64,000 nt of DNA from JAVVRP01 sp036654655 (GTDB lineage Bacteria; Bacillota; Clostridia; Christensenellales; UBA1242): contig JAVVRP010000003.1 of NCBI GenBank assembly GCA_036654655.1, positions 50,298 through 114,297 on the forward strand, given 5' to 3'. Position 1 is the first letter of the stretch. The number at the start of each line of letters is the position of its first letter. Positions 1 through 9,000 of the stretch are shown here, piece by piece. The position numbers and the translations under genes are program-made. The notes under the pieces are model-generated. The model was not told the DNA's origin. It was given only the letters and a program-made list of their open reading frames with translations, and did not search any database.

Positions 1-662
1 CAGGGAATGAAAAAAATGTGTATAACGTTATAAACATGCTGTACAAAAAAGATGCCGATGTAATTTATGATGAACTCGCCGATGTGCATGTTTCTGGACA
101 TGCTTGTCAGGAAGAAATAAAAACCATGCACGCACTTACCAATCCCAAATTTTTTATTCCTATTCATGGCGAATATAGGCATTTAAAGCACCACAAGCAA
201 CTTGCAATGGAAATGGGGATGGCAGAACGCAATATTTTGCTTCCAGATCTTGGAATGCAAATTGAAGTAAACAAAACATCAATGAAAAAAAGCGGAGTTG
301 TTACTGCTGGGCAAAGATTAATTGACGGGTTGGGAATTGGAGATATGGACAGTTCTGTTCTTAGGGAGCGTAAGCAACTTGCAGAAGATGGTTTTTGTGT
401 TGCAGTTGTTGGGCTTAACGCACAAGACTCAACTCTTTCTGTGGATCCTTTTATAATTACAAGAGGTGTTGTTTACAATGACGAACAAGAGTCTTTTACA
501 AACGATGCAAAACAATATTTAATGCAAGTTTTAAAGGAATCTGATCTTAGAGGAATGGACTCGGCAGGGATTCGCGCAACAATGAAAAGAGCACTTCAAG
601 GATTTATTTTTAAACGTTCTAAACGCAGACCAATAATTTTGTCCATTGTTTTAACAAATTAA
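1..662 (+). CDS. rnj: Ribonuclease J, C-terminal part (gene cut by window edge)
   Basis: The reading frame is open from base 3 and starts upstream of the window. The translation holds the end of the metallo-beta-lactamase/beta-CASP region of RNase J: GNEKNVYNVIN at the start, then VHVSGHACQEE, which carries the family's VSGHA motif, and PIHGEYRH, whose His belongs to the catalytic zinc centre. The last 130 or so residues match the C-terminal dimerisation domain, with the usual basic end KRSKRRP. RNase J is a 5'-3' exonuclease and endonuclease for mRNA turnover and rRNA maturation in Bacillota. The methyltransferase gene follows after 13 bases, so the two are probably cotranscribed. Whether this is RnjA or RnjB cannot be told from the fragment. 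Confidence 0.93.
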   Translation, partial: GNEKNVYNVINMLYKKDADVIYDELADVHVSGHACQEEIKTMHALTNPKFFIPIHGEYRHLKHHKQLAMEMGMAERNILLPDLGMQIEVNKTSMKKSGVVTAGQRLIDGLGIGDMDSSVLRERKQLAEDGFCVAVVGLNAQDSTLSVDPFIITRGVVYNDEQESFTNDAKQYLMQVLKESDLRGMDSAGIRATMKRALQGFIFKRSKRRPIILSIVLTN

Positions 663-675
663 AAAGATAATAGAA

Positions 676-1314
676 ATGAATGAATATTTAAAAAAACTTA
701 AAAATGAATCACAAGTTGCAAACATCCCAATTTTATTGGATGAAACAAAAGATTTTTTATGCAAGATTTTAAAGGAAACAAAACCACATATTGTGCTTGA
801 AATAGGCACTGCTGTGGGCTTTTCTGGCTCTATAATATTAAAAACATGTCCAACGGCAAAACTTGTAACAATTGAAAAAGATGAGCAAAGTTTTAACAAG
901 GCAAAGCAGACTTTTAAAAGCGTTGAAGTAAGCGATAGAGTTACTCAATATTTAGGCGATGCAAAAATAATTTTAGATAAACTATGTAAAAATAACCAAA
1001 AATTTGACTTTGTTTTTTTGGACGGCCCCAAAGGGCAATATCTTTTTTATCTTCCCAAAATTTTGCAACTTTTAACAAAAGATGGTGTGTTATTTGCTGA
1101 TAATATTGCCTATCACAACAAAACTTTTGCAGAAGGGTTTGTTCCACATAAACACAGAACAATTGTTATAAGGTTGCGAAAATTTATTGAAGAGTTAAAA
1201 AATAATTCAAAACTATCAACGCAATATTACAATGTTGGAGATGGTGTTATTGTGAGTAAAGTAAATAAAATAATCAAAGTTTCTGTAAAAAAATGTAATA
1301 TTGACAATTTTTAG
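676..1314 (+). CDS. SAM-dependent O-methyltransferase, TrmR/YrrM-like
   Basis: A 212-residue class I methyltransferase. The SAM-binding glycine loop is VLEIGTAVGFSG (about residues 40-51), followed by an acidic ribose-binding residue in TIEKDEQ. DFVFLDGPKGQYL and the metal-ligand-like LFADNIAYH resemble motifs of the O-methyltransferase family 3, which holds B. subtilis YrrM (TrmR). TrmR methylates 5-hydroxyuridine at position 34 of tRNA. The tRNA substrate is inferred from family resemblance only. The ATG start lacks a strong ribosome binding site and lies just behind the RNase J gene, which suggests translational coupling. The stop codon overlaps the promoter of the next gene. Confidence 0.8.
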   Translation: MNEYLKKLKNESQVANIPILLDETKDFLCKILKETKPHIVLEIGTAVGFSGSIILKTCPTAKLVTIEKDEQSFNKAKQTFKSVEVSDRVTQYLGDAKIILDKLCKNNQKFDFVFLDGPKGQYLFYLPKILQLLTKDGVLFADNIAYHNKTFAEGFVPHKHRTIVIRLRKFIEELKNNSKLSTQYYNVGDGVIVSKVNKIIKVSVKKCNIDNF

Positions 1315-1328
1315 CGTTATGATATAAT
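1301..1328 (+). promoter_or_regulatory. Consensus sigma-A-type promoter for the duplicated secreted-protein genes
   Basis: TTGACA at 1301-1306, a 16-base spacer, and TATAAT at 1323-1328. Both hexamers are perfect. The -35 box lies inside the last codons of the methyltransferase gene. Transcription would begin near 1335 and leave a leader of about 38 bases with AAGGAGA before the ATG at 1373. Confidence 0.8.
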
Positions 1329-1372
1329 ATACGCTATAAAATATATTATTTTTTTTAATTTAAAGGAGATTT

Positions 1373-2245
1373 ATGAGAAGAAAAAGATATTTTGTTTTGT
1401 TCTTCTTTGCACTTGCATTGGTGGTGTTTTCTGCCGCCTCGCCAATTTTTATGCCCCAAAAAGGCGTTATAAGCACCCCATCAGATGATCCTGTGGTGCC
1501 AGAAAACGAAGTTCCAGATGAAGACATGCCAATTTTTAAAAACGCTATTGATGCGTGGGAATATGGCATTAATTATATGAACAATTGTAAGGGTTATCAA
1601 TACACTTCTGTAACGGCAGCAAAGGCACAAATAACCATTGGTATAACAGTTGAGCAAACCCAAAATATTTTTGCTGTGAAACAATTTTGTGATGGAAAAA
1701 GTTTGGAAACAACATTTTCTCAATGCGATTTGTCAGTTGGCGAAAATAGTTACATGTATGTTTTTGTTGAAGATGGCATGGTTGACTATAAATATGCACC
1801 AAGTAAATATTACAACAAAGAAAAAGACTATTGTGATTTTAGCAAGGGTTGGTCCGAAAAAAAATCTTATGAAGATTATCTTAAAGTTTGCCAATTTGGG
1901 AATGAAGATTTTGTTTATGGAATAAACAAAAAAACTGCAAAACAAGTTTCTTTTAGAGTATCAAAAAACAAGACATATGAATATGTTATTTCACTAGATG
2001 GTGACAAACTAGACCCAAGATACAAACAATTTATGGCAGTGGCATCCGGCGCAACAAGAATAGATTATGACCGCATGATTGTTTCGGTTGTTATGAGCAG
2101 TTTAACAGGAAGATTTTTAACAATAAATAAGCAAGAAACATATAGTATGGATGCACGTGGTTTTACTTTGGATGTGCTTCAAACCACAGAGAGCACATTT
2201 AACAAATTTGATGAAAAGTTTGAAATTGTTAATAGATATAAATAA
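1373..2245 (+). CDS. Secreted protein of unknown function, tandem paralogue 1
   Basis: A 290-residue protein with a signal peptide (basic MRRKR, hydrophobic core about residues 6-25, small residues near AAS), then a short acidic linker rich in Pro, Asp and Glu. The mature part begins with MPIFKNAIDAWEY and later has GINKKTAKQVSFR, YDRMI, SSLTGRF and ARGFTL. All of these recur almost unchanged in the next gene, so the two arose by tandem duplication. I recognise no characterised family. A strong AAGGAGA site lies 6 bases before the ATG. Its own consensus promoter (1301-1328) suggests high expression. It is likely exported to the cell surface. Confidence 0.75.
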   Translation: MRRKRYFVLFFFALALVVFSAASPIFMPQKGVISTPSDDPVVPENEVPDEDMPIFKNAIDAWEYGINYMNNCKGYQYTSVTAAKAQITIGITVEQTQNIFAVKQFCDGKSLETTFSQCDLSVGENSYMYVFVEDGMVDYKYAPSKYYNKEKDYCDFSKGWSEKKSYEDYLKVCQFGNEDFVYGINKKTAKQVSFRVSKNKTYEYVISLDGDKLDPRYKQFMAVASGATRIDYDRMIVSVVMSSLTGRFLTINKQETYSMDARGFTLDVLQTTESTFNKFDEKFEIVNRYK

Positions 2246-2279
2246 AAAGTCTTAAAATAAAGGAGGGAATGGTGTTAAA

Positions 2280-3146
2280 ATGAAAAAATATTTTGGAATA
2301 TTTTTCTTTACACTTGTTATGGTTGTTGTTTCCGTTGTTCAACCAGCATTTGCCTCTCCAAAAATAGATGTTAATCCCTTGCCGGACCCCCCTGTTTTTG
2401 ACCCTGATACAGAAAAGCCAAAACAAGATATGCCAGTTTTTAAAAATGCAATTGACGCATGGGAATATGCCTATAATTACATGAATAAATGCAAAGGTTA
2501 TGAGTTTACTGCTGTTACTGCCGCAAAAGCAAAAGTGACAGTAGGAATTACAGTTGTGCAAACTCAAAATATTGTCATGGTAAAAAAGGTTAGCGGTGGA
2601 AAATCTTTTCAAACAACTTACACTCAATGCGATTTGCCTGTTGGGAATAATGACTATTCAATGATTTTTGTGGAAAATGGACTTGTTACTTATAGGATAA
2701 CGTCAAATAAAAATTACAACAAAGAAACAAATTTATGTAAATTTGACAACAACAAAAGTGTGTCAAAATATGAAGATCATCTTTTATACTGCCCAATTGG
2801 TGATAAAGATTTTACATTTGGAATAAACAAAAAAACCGCAAAACAAGTTTCTTTTAGAGCATCAAAAAACAAAACGTATGAATTTACAATTTCAATTGAT
2901 GGCGATAAATTGGAACCAACATATTTAAATTACGTAAAATTAATGGCTGGGGCAACAGAATTTAATTATGACCGAATGATTTTAACGGTTGTTATGAGCA
3001 GTACAACAGGACGCTTTATATCAATTAATAGGCAAGAATTTTATACAATGGTTGCACGTGGCTTTACGCTAGAATTAGATCAAACTGTTAATTCAACTTT
3101 TACAAAATTTGACGAAGCGTTTGAAGTTGTAAATTTATATCCATAA
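2280..3146 (+). CDS. Secreted protein of unknown function, tandem paralogue 2
   Basis: A 288-residue paralogue of the protein just upstream. It has the same signal peptide layout (MKKYFGIFFF, then AFAS), the same Pro/Asp linker, the same CKGY, VTAAKA, QTQNI, GINKKTAKQVSFR and ARGFTL blocks, and the same C-terminal end FEVVN. Divergence is greatest in the middle (about residues 105-170). The ribosome binding site AAGGAGGG (2260-2267) is 12-13 bases before the ATG, longer than usual. A four-codon minicistron (ATG at 2269, or GTG at 2272) ends in a TGA that overlaps the ATG, so translation may begin by re-initiation. No catalytic motif is visible. Confidence 0.75.
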   Translation: MKKYFGIFFFTLVMVVVSVVQPAFASPKIDVNPLPDPPVFDPDTEKPKQDMPVFKNAIDAWEYAYNYMNKCKGYEFTAVTAAKAKVTVGITVVQTQNIVMVKKVSGGKSFQTTYTQCDLPVGNNDYSMIFVENGLVTYRITSNKNYNKETNLCKFDNNKSVSKYEDHLLYCPIGDKDFTFGINKKTAKQVSFRASKNKTYEFTISIDGDKLEPTYLNYVKLMAGATEFNYDRMILTVVMSSTTGRFISINRQEFYTMVARGFTLELDQTVNSTFTKFDEAFEVVNLYP

Positions 3147-3154
3147 TTGAATAA

Positions 3155-3183
3155 TTGACTTTTTGTGTAAATTAATATATTAT
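3155..3183 (+). promoter_or_regulatory. Promoter placed for a leaderless transcript of the SH3-like gene
   Basis: TTGACT at 3155-3160, a 17-base spacer, and TATTAT at 3178-3183. Only 6 bases separate the -10 box from the GTG start at 3190, so the transcript should begin at or next to the start codon. No Shine-Dalgarno sequence is present. Confidence 0.65.
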
Positions 3184-3189
3184 TAAAAT

Positions 3190-3870
3190 GTGAAAACAAA
3201 ATTTTTTGCACTTGTTTGCATATTGTGCAGTTTTTTTATGTTTGATGGAGAGGTTTTTGCAAGTTCTTTGCCTAACAGAATTTCTGTTGTTCAAAATTAT
3301 GCAAAAGTGTATGAAAGTTGTGATGGCACAAGCAAGGTTGTTGGCAGATTGGAGTTTTCACAAGAAGCAAATGTGCTTGGCAGTGGAAAGTGGAATAACT
3401 TTGTTCTTTTAAAAATTCAAAAAAATAATTTAAAAGGTTGGATTTTTGAAGCATGTGCAATTGATGTTCAGGATGATATTTCACCATCGCCAATTTTAGA
3501 TACAAACGGGGAGGTTAAAACTGCAACATATCAGTACATAAAACAGGGGCAGGAATTTGTGAAAACTTTTAATGCTGTTGAAGTTGGTTGCAAAGTAAAA
3601 GTTATTAACGGGTGGGAAAGCGAAGGCGATTATAAATGTGTACAAATGGAGTTTGAAGGTAAAATTATAACTTGTTATTTACAAAAATCAACAATAAAAA
3701 TTTATGGATTTACATCAAACTTTAAACTTGCTTTTTCATTAATTATTGCGCTGGTCGGAATTATCACTTTGTTATTTGGAGTTTCAAGTGTAAAAAAACT
3801 TAAAGCAAAAAGGTTAAAAAAACAGCAAAAAAAACAAGAAAAAATTGTAATTTTAAATAAAAAAAATTAA
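3190..3870 (+). CDS. Membrane protein with secreted SH3-like region
   Basis: A 226-residue protein starting with GTG. Residues 1-24 form a signal peptide ending near EVFA. The next 60 or so residues (KVYESCDG, VVGRLE, GWIFEACA) have the look of a bacterial SH3-like domain, usually a peptidoglycan or cell-surface binding fold. A second beta-rich stretch follows, then a transmembrane helix at about 185-205 and a Lys-rich cytoplasmic tail. The same layout (signal or anchor, SH3-like part, C-terminal helix, Lys-rich tail) occurs in the minus-strand gene at 44098-44961. The GTG is chosen because it gives a complete signal peptide. The SH3 assignment rests on pattern only. Confidence 0.7.
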   Translation: MKTKFFALVCILCSFFMFDGEVFASSLPNRISVVQNYAKVYESCDGTSKVVGRLEFSQEANVLGSGKWNNFVLLKIQKNNLKGWIFEACAIDVQDDISPSPILDTNGEVKTATYQYIKQGQEFVKTFNAVEVGCKVKVINGWESEGDYKCVQMEFEGKIITCYLQKSTIKIYGFTSNFKLAFSLIIALVGIITLLFGVSSVKKLKAKRLKKQQKKQEKIVILNKKN

Positions 3871-3883
3871 AGGGAAGTTTGAT

Positions 3884-4979
3884 ATGCTAATTGATAACGT
3901 AAAAATTCATTTTAATGAACTTAAAAAAGACTATAACTTTATTTTGGAGTGTCTTTGACCCAAAAAAACTAAAATTGGAAGAAGAAGAACTTTTAAGCAA
4001 ACAAGCCGAAGAAGGCTTTTTTGCCGATGTGCAACTTTCAAAAGTTGTTGGACAAAAGTTAAGAGTTGTTACAGATAAACTTGCAAAATTAAAAAAACTT
4101 GGAAATGAAATTAACGACTTAGAGGCCTTGATTGAACTTACAGAAGAGAGCAATGACGGCTCACTAGATGCAGAACTTCAAAACACATTACAGCATGTTG
4201 AAAAAAAAGTTGAAGAAACAAGGCTGGAAACTCTTTTAAGAGGAAAGTACTCTTTTAATAATGCAATTTTAACACTGCATTCAGGGGCTGGCGGAACAGA
4301 ATCACAGGACTGGACAAGTATGCTTTACAGAATGTATTGTATGTATGCTGAAAATAATGATTTTACTGTTAAAGTTTTGGATATTTTGGAAGGCGAAGAA
4401 GCAGGCTTAAAATCAATAACGTTTATGCTAATTGGAGATAATGCTTACGGTTATCTTAAATGTGAAAAAGGTGTGCATAGGCTTGTAAGAATTTCTCCAT
4501 TTGATGCAAGTGCAAGGCGCCATACAAGTTTTGCAAGTTTGGAAGTTGTTCCAGAAATTTTGGATACAGCCGAAATAGAAATCCGCCCAGAAGATTTAAA
4601 AGTGGACACATATCGTAGTTCGGGGGCTGGTGGTCAGCACGTAAATAAAACAGAAAGCGCCATAAGATTAACGCATATTCCAACAGGAATTGTTGTTTCA
4701 TGTCAAACAGAACGTTCTCAAATTCAAAACAGAGAAACAGCAATGGGCATGCTTGCAAGCAAACTTGCAGAACTTAAAGAAGAGCAAGAAATGAAAGAAC
4801 TTTCTTCGTTAAGAGGCGAAATTAAAAAAATAGAATGGGGAAGCCAAATTCGTTCATATGTTTTTCATCCATACACATTGGTTAAAGACCATAGAACAAA
4901 TTTTGAAAACACAGACATAGAATCTGTTATGAACGGAGATATTCAGCCGTTTATAAACGAATTTTTGAAAAAACAATAA
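3884..4979 (+). CDS. prfB: Peptide chain release factor 2 (programmed +1 frameshift)
   Basis: RF2 of 364 residues, read in two frames. It starts at ATG 3884 after AAGGGAAG and reads 24 codons to TGA at 3956-3958. Translation must slip +1 at CTT-T to continue as DPKKLKLEEEE. The frame from 3957 runs to 4979. The family motifs are present: the RF2 stop-recognition tripeptide SPF (in RISPFD), and GGQ in GAGGQHVNK, which triggers peptide release. RF2 ends translation at UGA and UAA. Reading the gene as one ORF from 3915 would give an incorrect N terminus. tsaD follows after 19 bases. An RF2 gene confirms that UGA is a stop codon here. Confidence 0.95.
3946..3959 (+). promoter_or_regulatory. prfB programmed +1 frameshift site
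   Basis: GGAG at 3946-3949 acts as the internal Shine-Dalgarno-like stimulator. The slippery CTT is at 3953-3955, the in-frame TGA at 3956-3958, and the following C at 3959 makes the poor UGAC termination context known from E. coli. Low RF2 activity favours slipping and so more RF2, the classic autoregulatory loop. Confidence 0.92.
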
Positions 4980-4998
4980 TAAGATAAATGGTGAAAAA

Positions 4999-6045
4999 GT
5001 GAAAACATTTGAAGAACTTGGTAAACAAAAAAAGGTAAAGATTTTAGCGATAGAATCTTCATGCGATGAAACAAGTGTTGCTATTGTAGAAAATGGGACA
5101 AAAATTTTGGGGCATATAATTGCCAGCCAAATTGACATTCACAAACGTTTTGGCGGAGTTGTGCCCGAAGTTGCTTCAAGAAATCACATTAATGCAATTT
5201 ATTCGGTTGCACAGCAATGTTTAAAAGAATCAAAGTTGCGTTTAAATCAAATTGATGCGGTTGCAGTTACTTATGGTGCAGGATTAATTGGATGCTTGCT
5301 TGTTGGAACAAGTTTTGCCAAAGGTTTGGCACTCAGTTTAAATGTTCCGCTTTTAGGTGTAAGCCACATAAAAGGCCATATTTCTGCAAATTTTATTTCA
5401 AATCCAAGCCTAAAACCGCCTTTTGTTTGTTTACTTGTAAGTGGTGGGCACACTGCTGTTGTTGAAGTTAACGATAAATATAAAAACAAATTAATTAGTA
5501 CAACAGTAGATGATGCTTGCGGGGAAGCATTTGACAAAATTGCAAGAGTTTTAGGGCTGGAATATCCGGGTGGGCCAAAACTAGAACGCCTTGCACAAGG
5601 AGGAAATCCCTGTATAGAATTTGTTAAAAAAAATGCATTTGCAAGTGGCAAGAATTTAAGTTTTAGCGGTTTAAAAACTGCTGTAATAAATTATATTCAC
5701 ACTGCAATTCAGCGCAAAGAAAAAATAAATAATGCAGATATTGCTGCAAGTTTTGAAAAAGCAGTGGTTGTTCCACTTGCTAGCAAGGCCTTGGAACAAT
5801 GTAAAATTTCTGGGCTAAAACAACTTGTTGTTGCTGGTGGAGTTGGTGCGAACAAACATTTGCAAAACACATTAAAAGAAATGTGTGAAAAGCACAACAT
5901 ACAATTGTTTTTACCAGACATCAAATTATGCACGGATAATGCAGCAATGATTGCTTCGTCTGCATATTTTGAAATGAAGCAAGGAAGAGGCAAAACTAAT
6001 TTAGGGCTTGTTACAACTTCTTCTGTGGAGATAGATGATGATTAA
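4999..6045 (+). CDS. tsaD: tRNA threonylcarbamoyladenosine transferase TsaD
   Basis: A 348-residue TsaD (Kae1/Gcp family). It transfers the threonylcarbamoyl group to A37 of ANN-decoding tRNAs, working with TsaB and TsaE. AIESSCDETS opens the ASKHA fold. HIKGH (about 123-127) is the metal-binding HxxxH. SGGHT, DDACGEAFDK, PGGP, FSGLKTA, AGGVGAN and CTDNAAMIA follow in the usual order. The GTG start gives a 13-residue extension before the typical KILAIESS beginning, and no other start lies closer. A mini-ORF beginning at ATG 4988 ends in a TGA that overlaps the GTG, like the arrangement at 2280. It lies directly behind prfB and is probably in the same operon. Confidence 0.95.
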   Translation: MKTFEELGKQKKVKILAIESSCDETSVAIVENGTKILGHIIASQIDIHKRFGGVVPEVASRNHINAIYSVAQQCLKESKLRLNQIDAVAVTYGAGLIGCLLVGTSFAKGLALSLNVPLLGVSHIKGHISANFISNPSLKPPFVCLLVSGGHTAVVEVNDKYKNKLISTTVDDACGEAFDKIARVLGLEYPGGPKLERLAQGGNPCIEFVKKNAFASGKNLSFSGLKTAVINYIHTAIQRKEKINNADIAASFEKAVVVPLASKALEQCKISGLKQLVVAGGVGANKHLQNTLKEMCEKHNIQLFLPDIKLCTDNAAMIASSAYFEMKQGRGKTNLGLVTTSSVEIDDD

Positions 6046-6075
6046 TTATTTTGATTTAAAAAAGAGGGTTGCAAT

Positions 6076-9000
6076 ATGATTGATGTTGTTGCATCGCAGT
6101 CACTTTTTTCTGCATCAAAAAAAGCAATTCAAAAAATTAAACCATTTGTAAATGATTTAAAAACTGAAATTTGTGTTATTGTTCCAGACAGGTTTTCATT
6201 AATTTGTGAAAAAACAATTATGGATGTTTGCAATGTGTCGGCTGTTTTTAATGTAAATGTTATGGGAATAACAAGGTTGGCGGATAAAATTGTTTCGCAG
6301 TCACAACTAAATCCAATTATTGTTTCAAAACAGCAGGGGATATTACTGGTTAGAAAATCAATCTTAAATGTGTACAAAAAATTTGTATGCTTTAAAAAAA
6401 ATCTTTCACCAAGTTTTTGTGAAGAAATTTTTGCAAGCATTTCACAATTAAAAGCAAATTTAATTAGCCCAGAAACTTTAAAACAAGAAATAAAAAACGA
6501 AAAGGCTTTAAGCAAAAAACTTTTTGACCTTGCAACAATTTATCAAGAATATCAACTCCAACTTGCAGGCAGATTTGATGCATGTGAATTTTTAACACTG
6601 TCGGAAACCTTGTTAAAAAATACCCAAAATTTAAATAACACAATTTTAATTTTTTGTGGTTTTGACGCAATAACAAAACAAGTTTTTTCATTTATTTCCG
6701 CATTGGAAAAAAAAGTTAAACAAATTGTTGTTGCAATTTCAAAAGCAAAGCGTCAATCAAATCAATACATATATGAAAATTCTATTTTGGATAAAATTTT
6801 ATTATTGTCAAAAAACAATAATGTGCAAGTAAATTTTGAAGACCATGATGCTGAGTTTAATGAATTTCAAAAAAATATTTTAAACTGTGCATTTTCTAAC
6901 AAAAGGCAAATTTTAAAAAATTTAAAGCAACAAATATTTGTTTCAAATTGCAAAACAGCGGATGACGAAGTTTTGTGTGTTGCAAAACAAATTAAAAAAT
7001 TGTTAATGCAAAACAACAAGTTTTCAAACATATCCATTTGTTGTAATTTACAAAAATATAATTCAAAAATAGAACGAATTTTTAAGCAAGAAAACTATTC
7101 GTATTTTATTGACAATTCTCAAAATTTTGCATCTTCAAGCTTGGGACTTTTTATTAAAAAAATATTTAATTTTTTTATATTTCAAAGTAAAGAAAATTTA
7201 TTTGAAATATTAAAAAGTAATTTTATTAAAATTGATAAAAATATAATATTTGATTATGAAAATTATTTATTAAAAACAAAAATAAACTTATTTGATAATG
7301 AATTTATTAATATAAGTAATGAATTAAATATAAAAATAACCAATCTAATTAAATTTAATATTAATAATGCGCAAAATAGCAGTTTTAATTATATTAATAA
7401 TTTAATTAATAGTGAATATAAAATTAATTTAGAACAAATTAAAAAAATGGAAATAATTAAACTTAATATTGTTTTAAAATATTTTGAAAATATAATATTA
7501 AAAATTAATGAAAAAAATTCAATTAACTTTTATTGTGAAATAATAAATGAATTATTTAATTTTTTTGAAATTGAAAACTTGCTCATAAACAACGCAATTG
7601 AGTTTGAAAAAAGATTGTTATTAAAAGAACAAAAAATTACAATGCAACTTTTTTCTGTAATGCAAAATATTTTGCAATCATTTAAAATAATTGATGAAAA
7701 TATTTCGCTTTCAGAGTTTAATGAAAATTTAAAAATGCTGTTTGAAAAATTTGATATTTCAAGCGTTCCAGTTTCTTCGGACAGTATTTTTGTGGGAGAT
7801 GTTTCTGCAAGTTTTTTTGAGGAGCGTGATTTTGTTTTTGTGCTTGGCGCAAATTCAAATGAATTGCCAAATGTAATTGCGGACACGGGCGTTATTTCAG
7901 ATTTGGACCAACAAAAATCTAGCATTGTGTTAGAGCCAACAATTCAAACATTGGCAAAAAGAAATAGATTTAAACTATTTGAAGTTTTGTTAAAAGCAAA
8001 ACAGGCAATTTTTATTTCTCATGCAACAGTCGGTGATGACGGCAAAAATTTGGAACTTTCAAATTTTGCAAGCGGATTGGTTGCACAATTTTTGGATCAA
8101 AATGGGAATGAATTTCCTGTTCATGAAACAGTGTATGACACAATTTTTGGATCAGATTGCACAGCGGAAAAAAATGCCGAAAAACTTGCATATGTTGCAA
8201 TGTCTAAAAACGAGGCAAAATTATTTTTACAAAAAGTAAAAAAAGAAAATGGATTAAACCATGTTCAAACAGCAATTACTGACGCAATTAAAACTGTTGA
8301 ACCCAATTTTAGGCAAGTGGAAAAGTTAGAGTTGCCGTGCAAAATTTCTGTTGACGCAAAATTATTGTTTTTTGCAAAAAATCAAACAAAAATAAGCCAA
8401 ATAGAAACATATTGCACTTGTCCATTTAAGCATTTTGTTCAGTATGGCTTAAAATTATGCGAAAGTGAAACAGTTGATATGGATTTAAAAAAACTTGGAA
8501 TCTTTTTGCACGCTGTTGCAGAAAGATTTTTAAAGCAAAACAAAAATGTGGACAACTTGTCAATTAACGAAATTGAAGGTAGAGCGGTAAAAGTTTTTGA
8601 AGAAGTTTGTGGCGAATTTGAATTTTTTAAAGGAAAATGTGAAAAAAGTTTTAATCAAGCATTAAAAAATGATACAATTTCATTATGTAAGGCAATAAGT
8701 TATCAAATTTTTAAAAGTGATTTTAAACCAGAATTTTTGGAAGTAAATTTTTTTGATAATTCACAAATAAAGCCAATTCAAATTGACAGTTTCAGCCTTG
8801 TTGGAAAAATTGATAGAGTTGATGTTTGTGGCGATTATTTTTGTGTGATAGACTATAAATCTGGAAACGTTGCAAATAAAATAAAATTTTCTGCAATTGC
8901 AATGGGAACCGAAATACAGTTGTATATATATCAGCGTGCTGTTGAAAAAAGTTTGCAAAAGCATCCTGCTGGTGATTTTTTGTTTCCAATAAAAAACACT

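Noticed and set aside
7160..7560. Very AT-rich centre of addB as a possible inserted element
   Set aside because: The frame stays open with no stop or repeat ends. The same Asn/Ile/Lys-rich drift is seen in addA, so it is likely relaxed selection.
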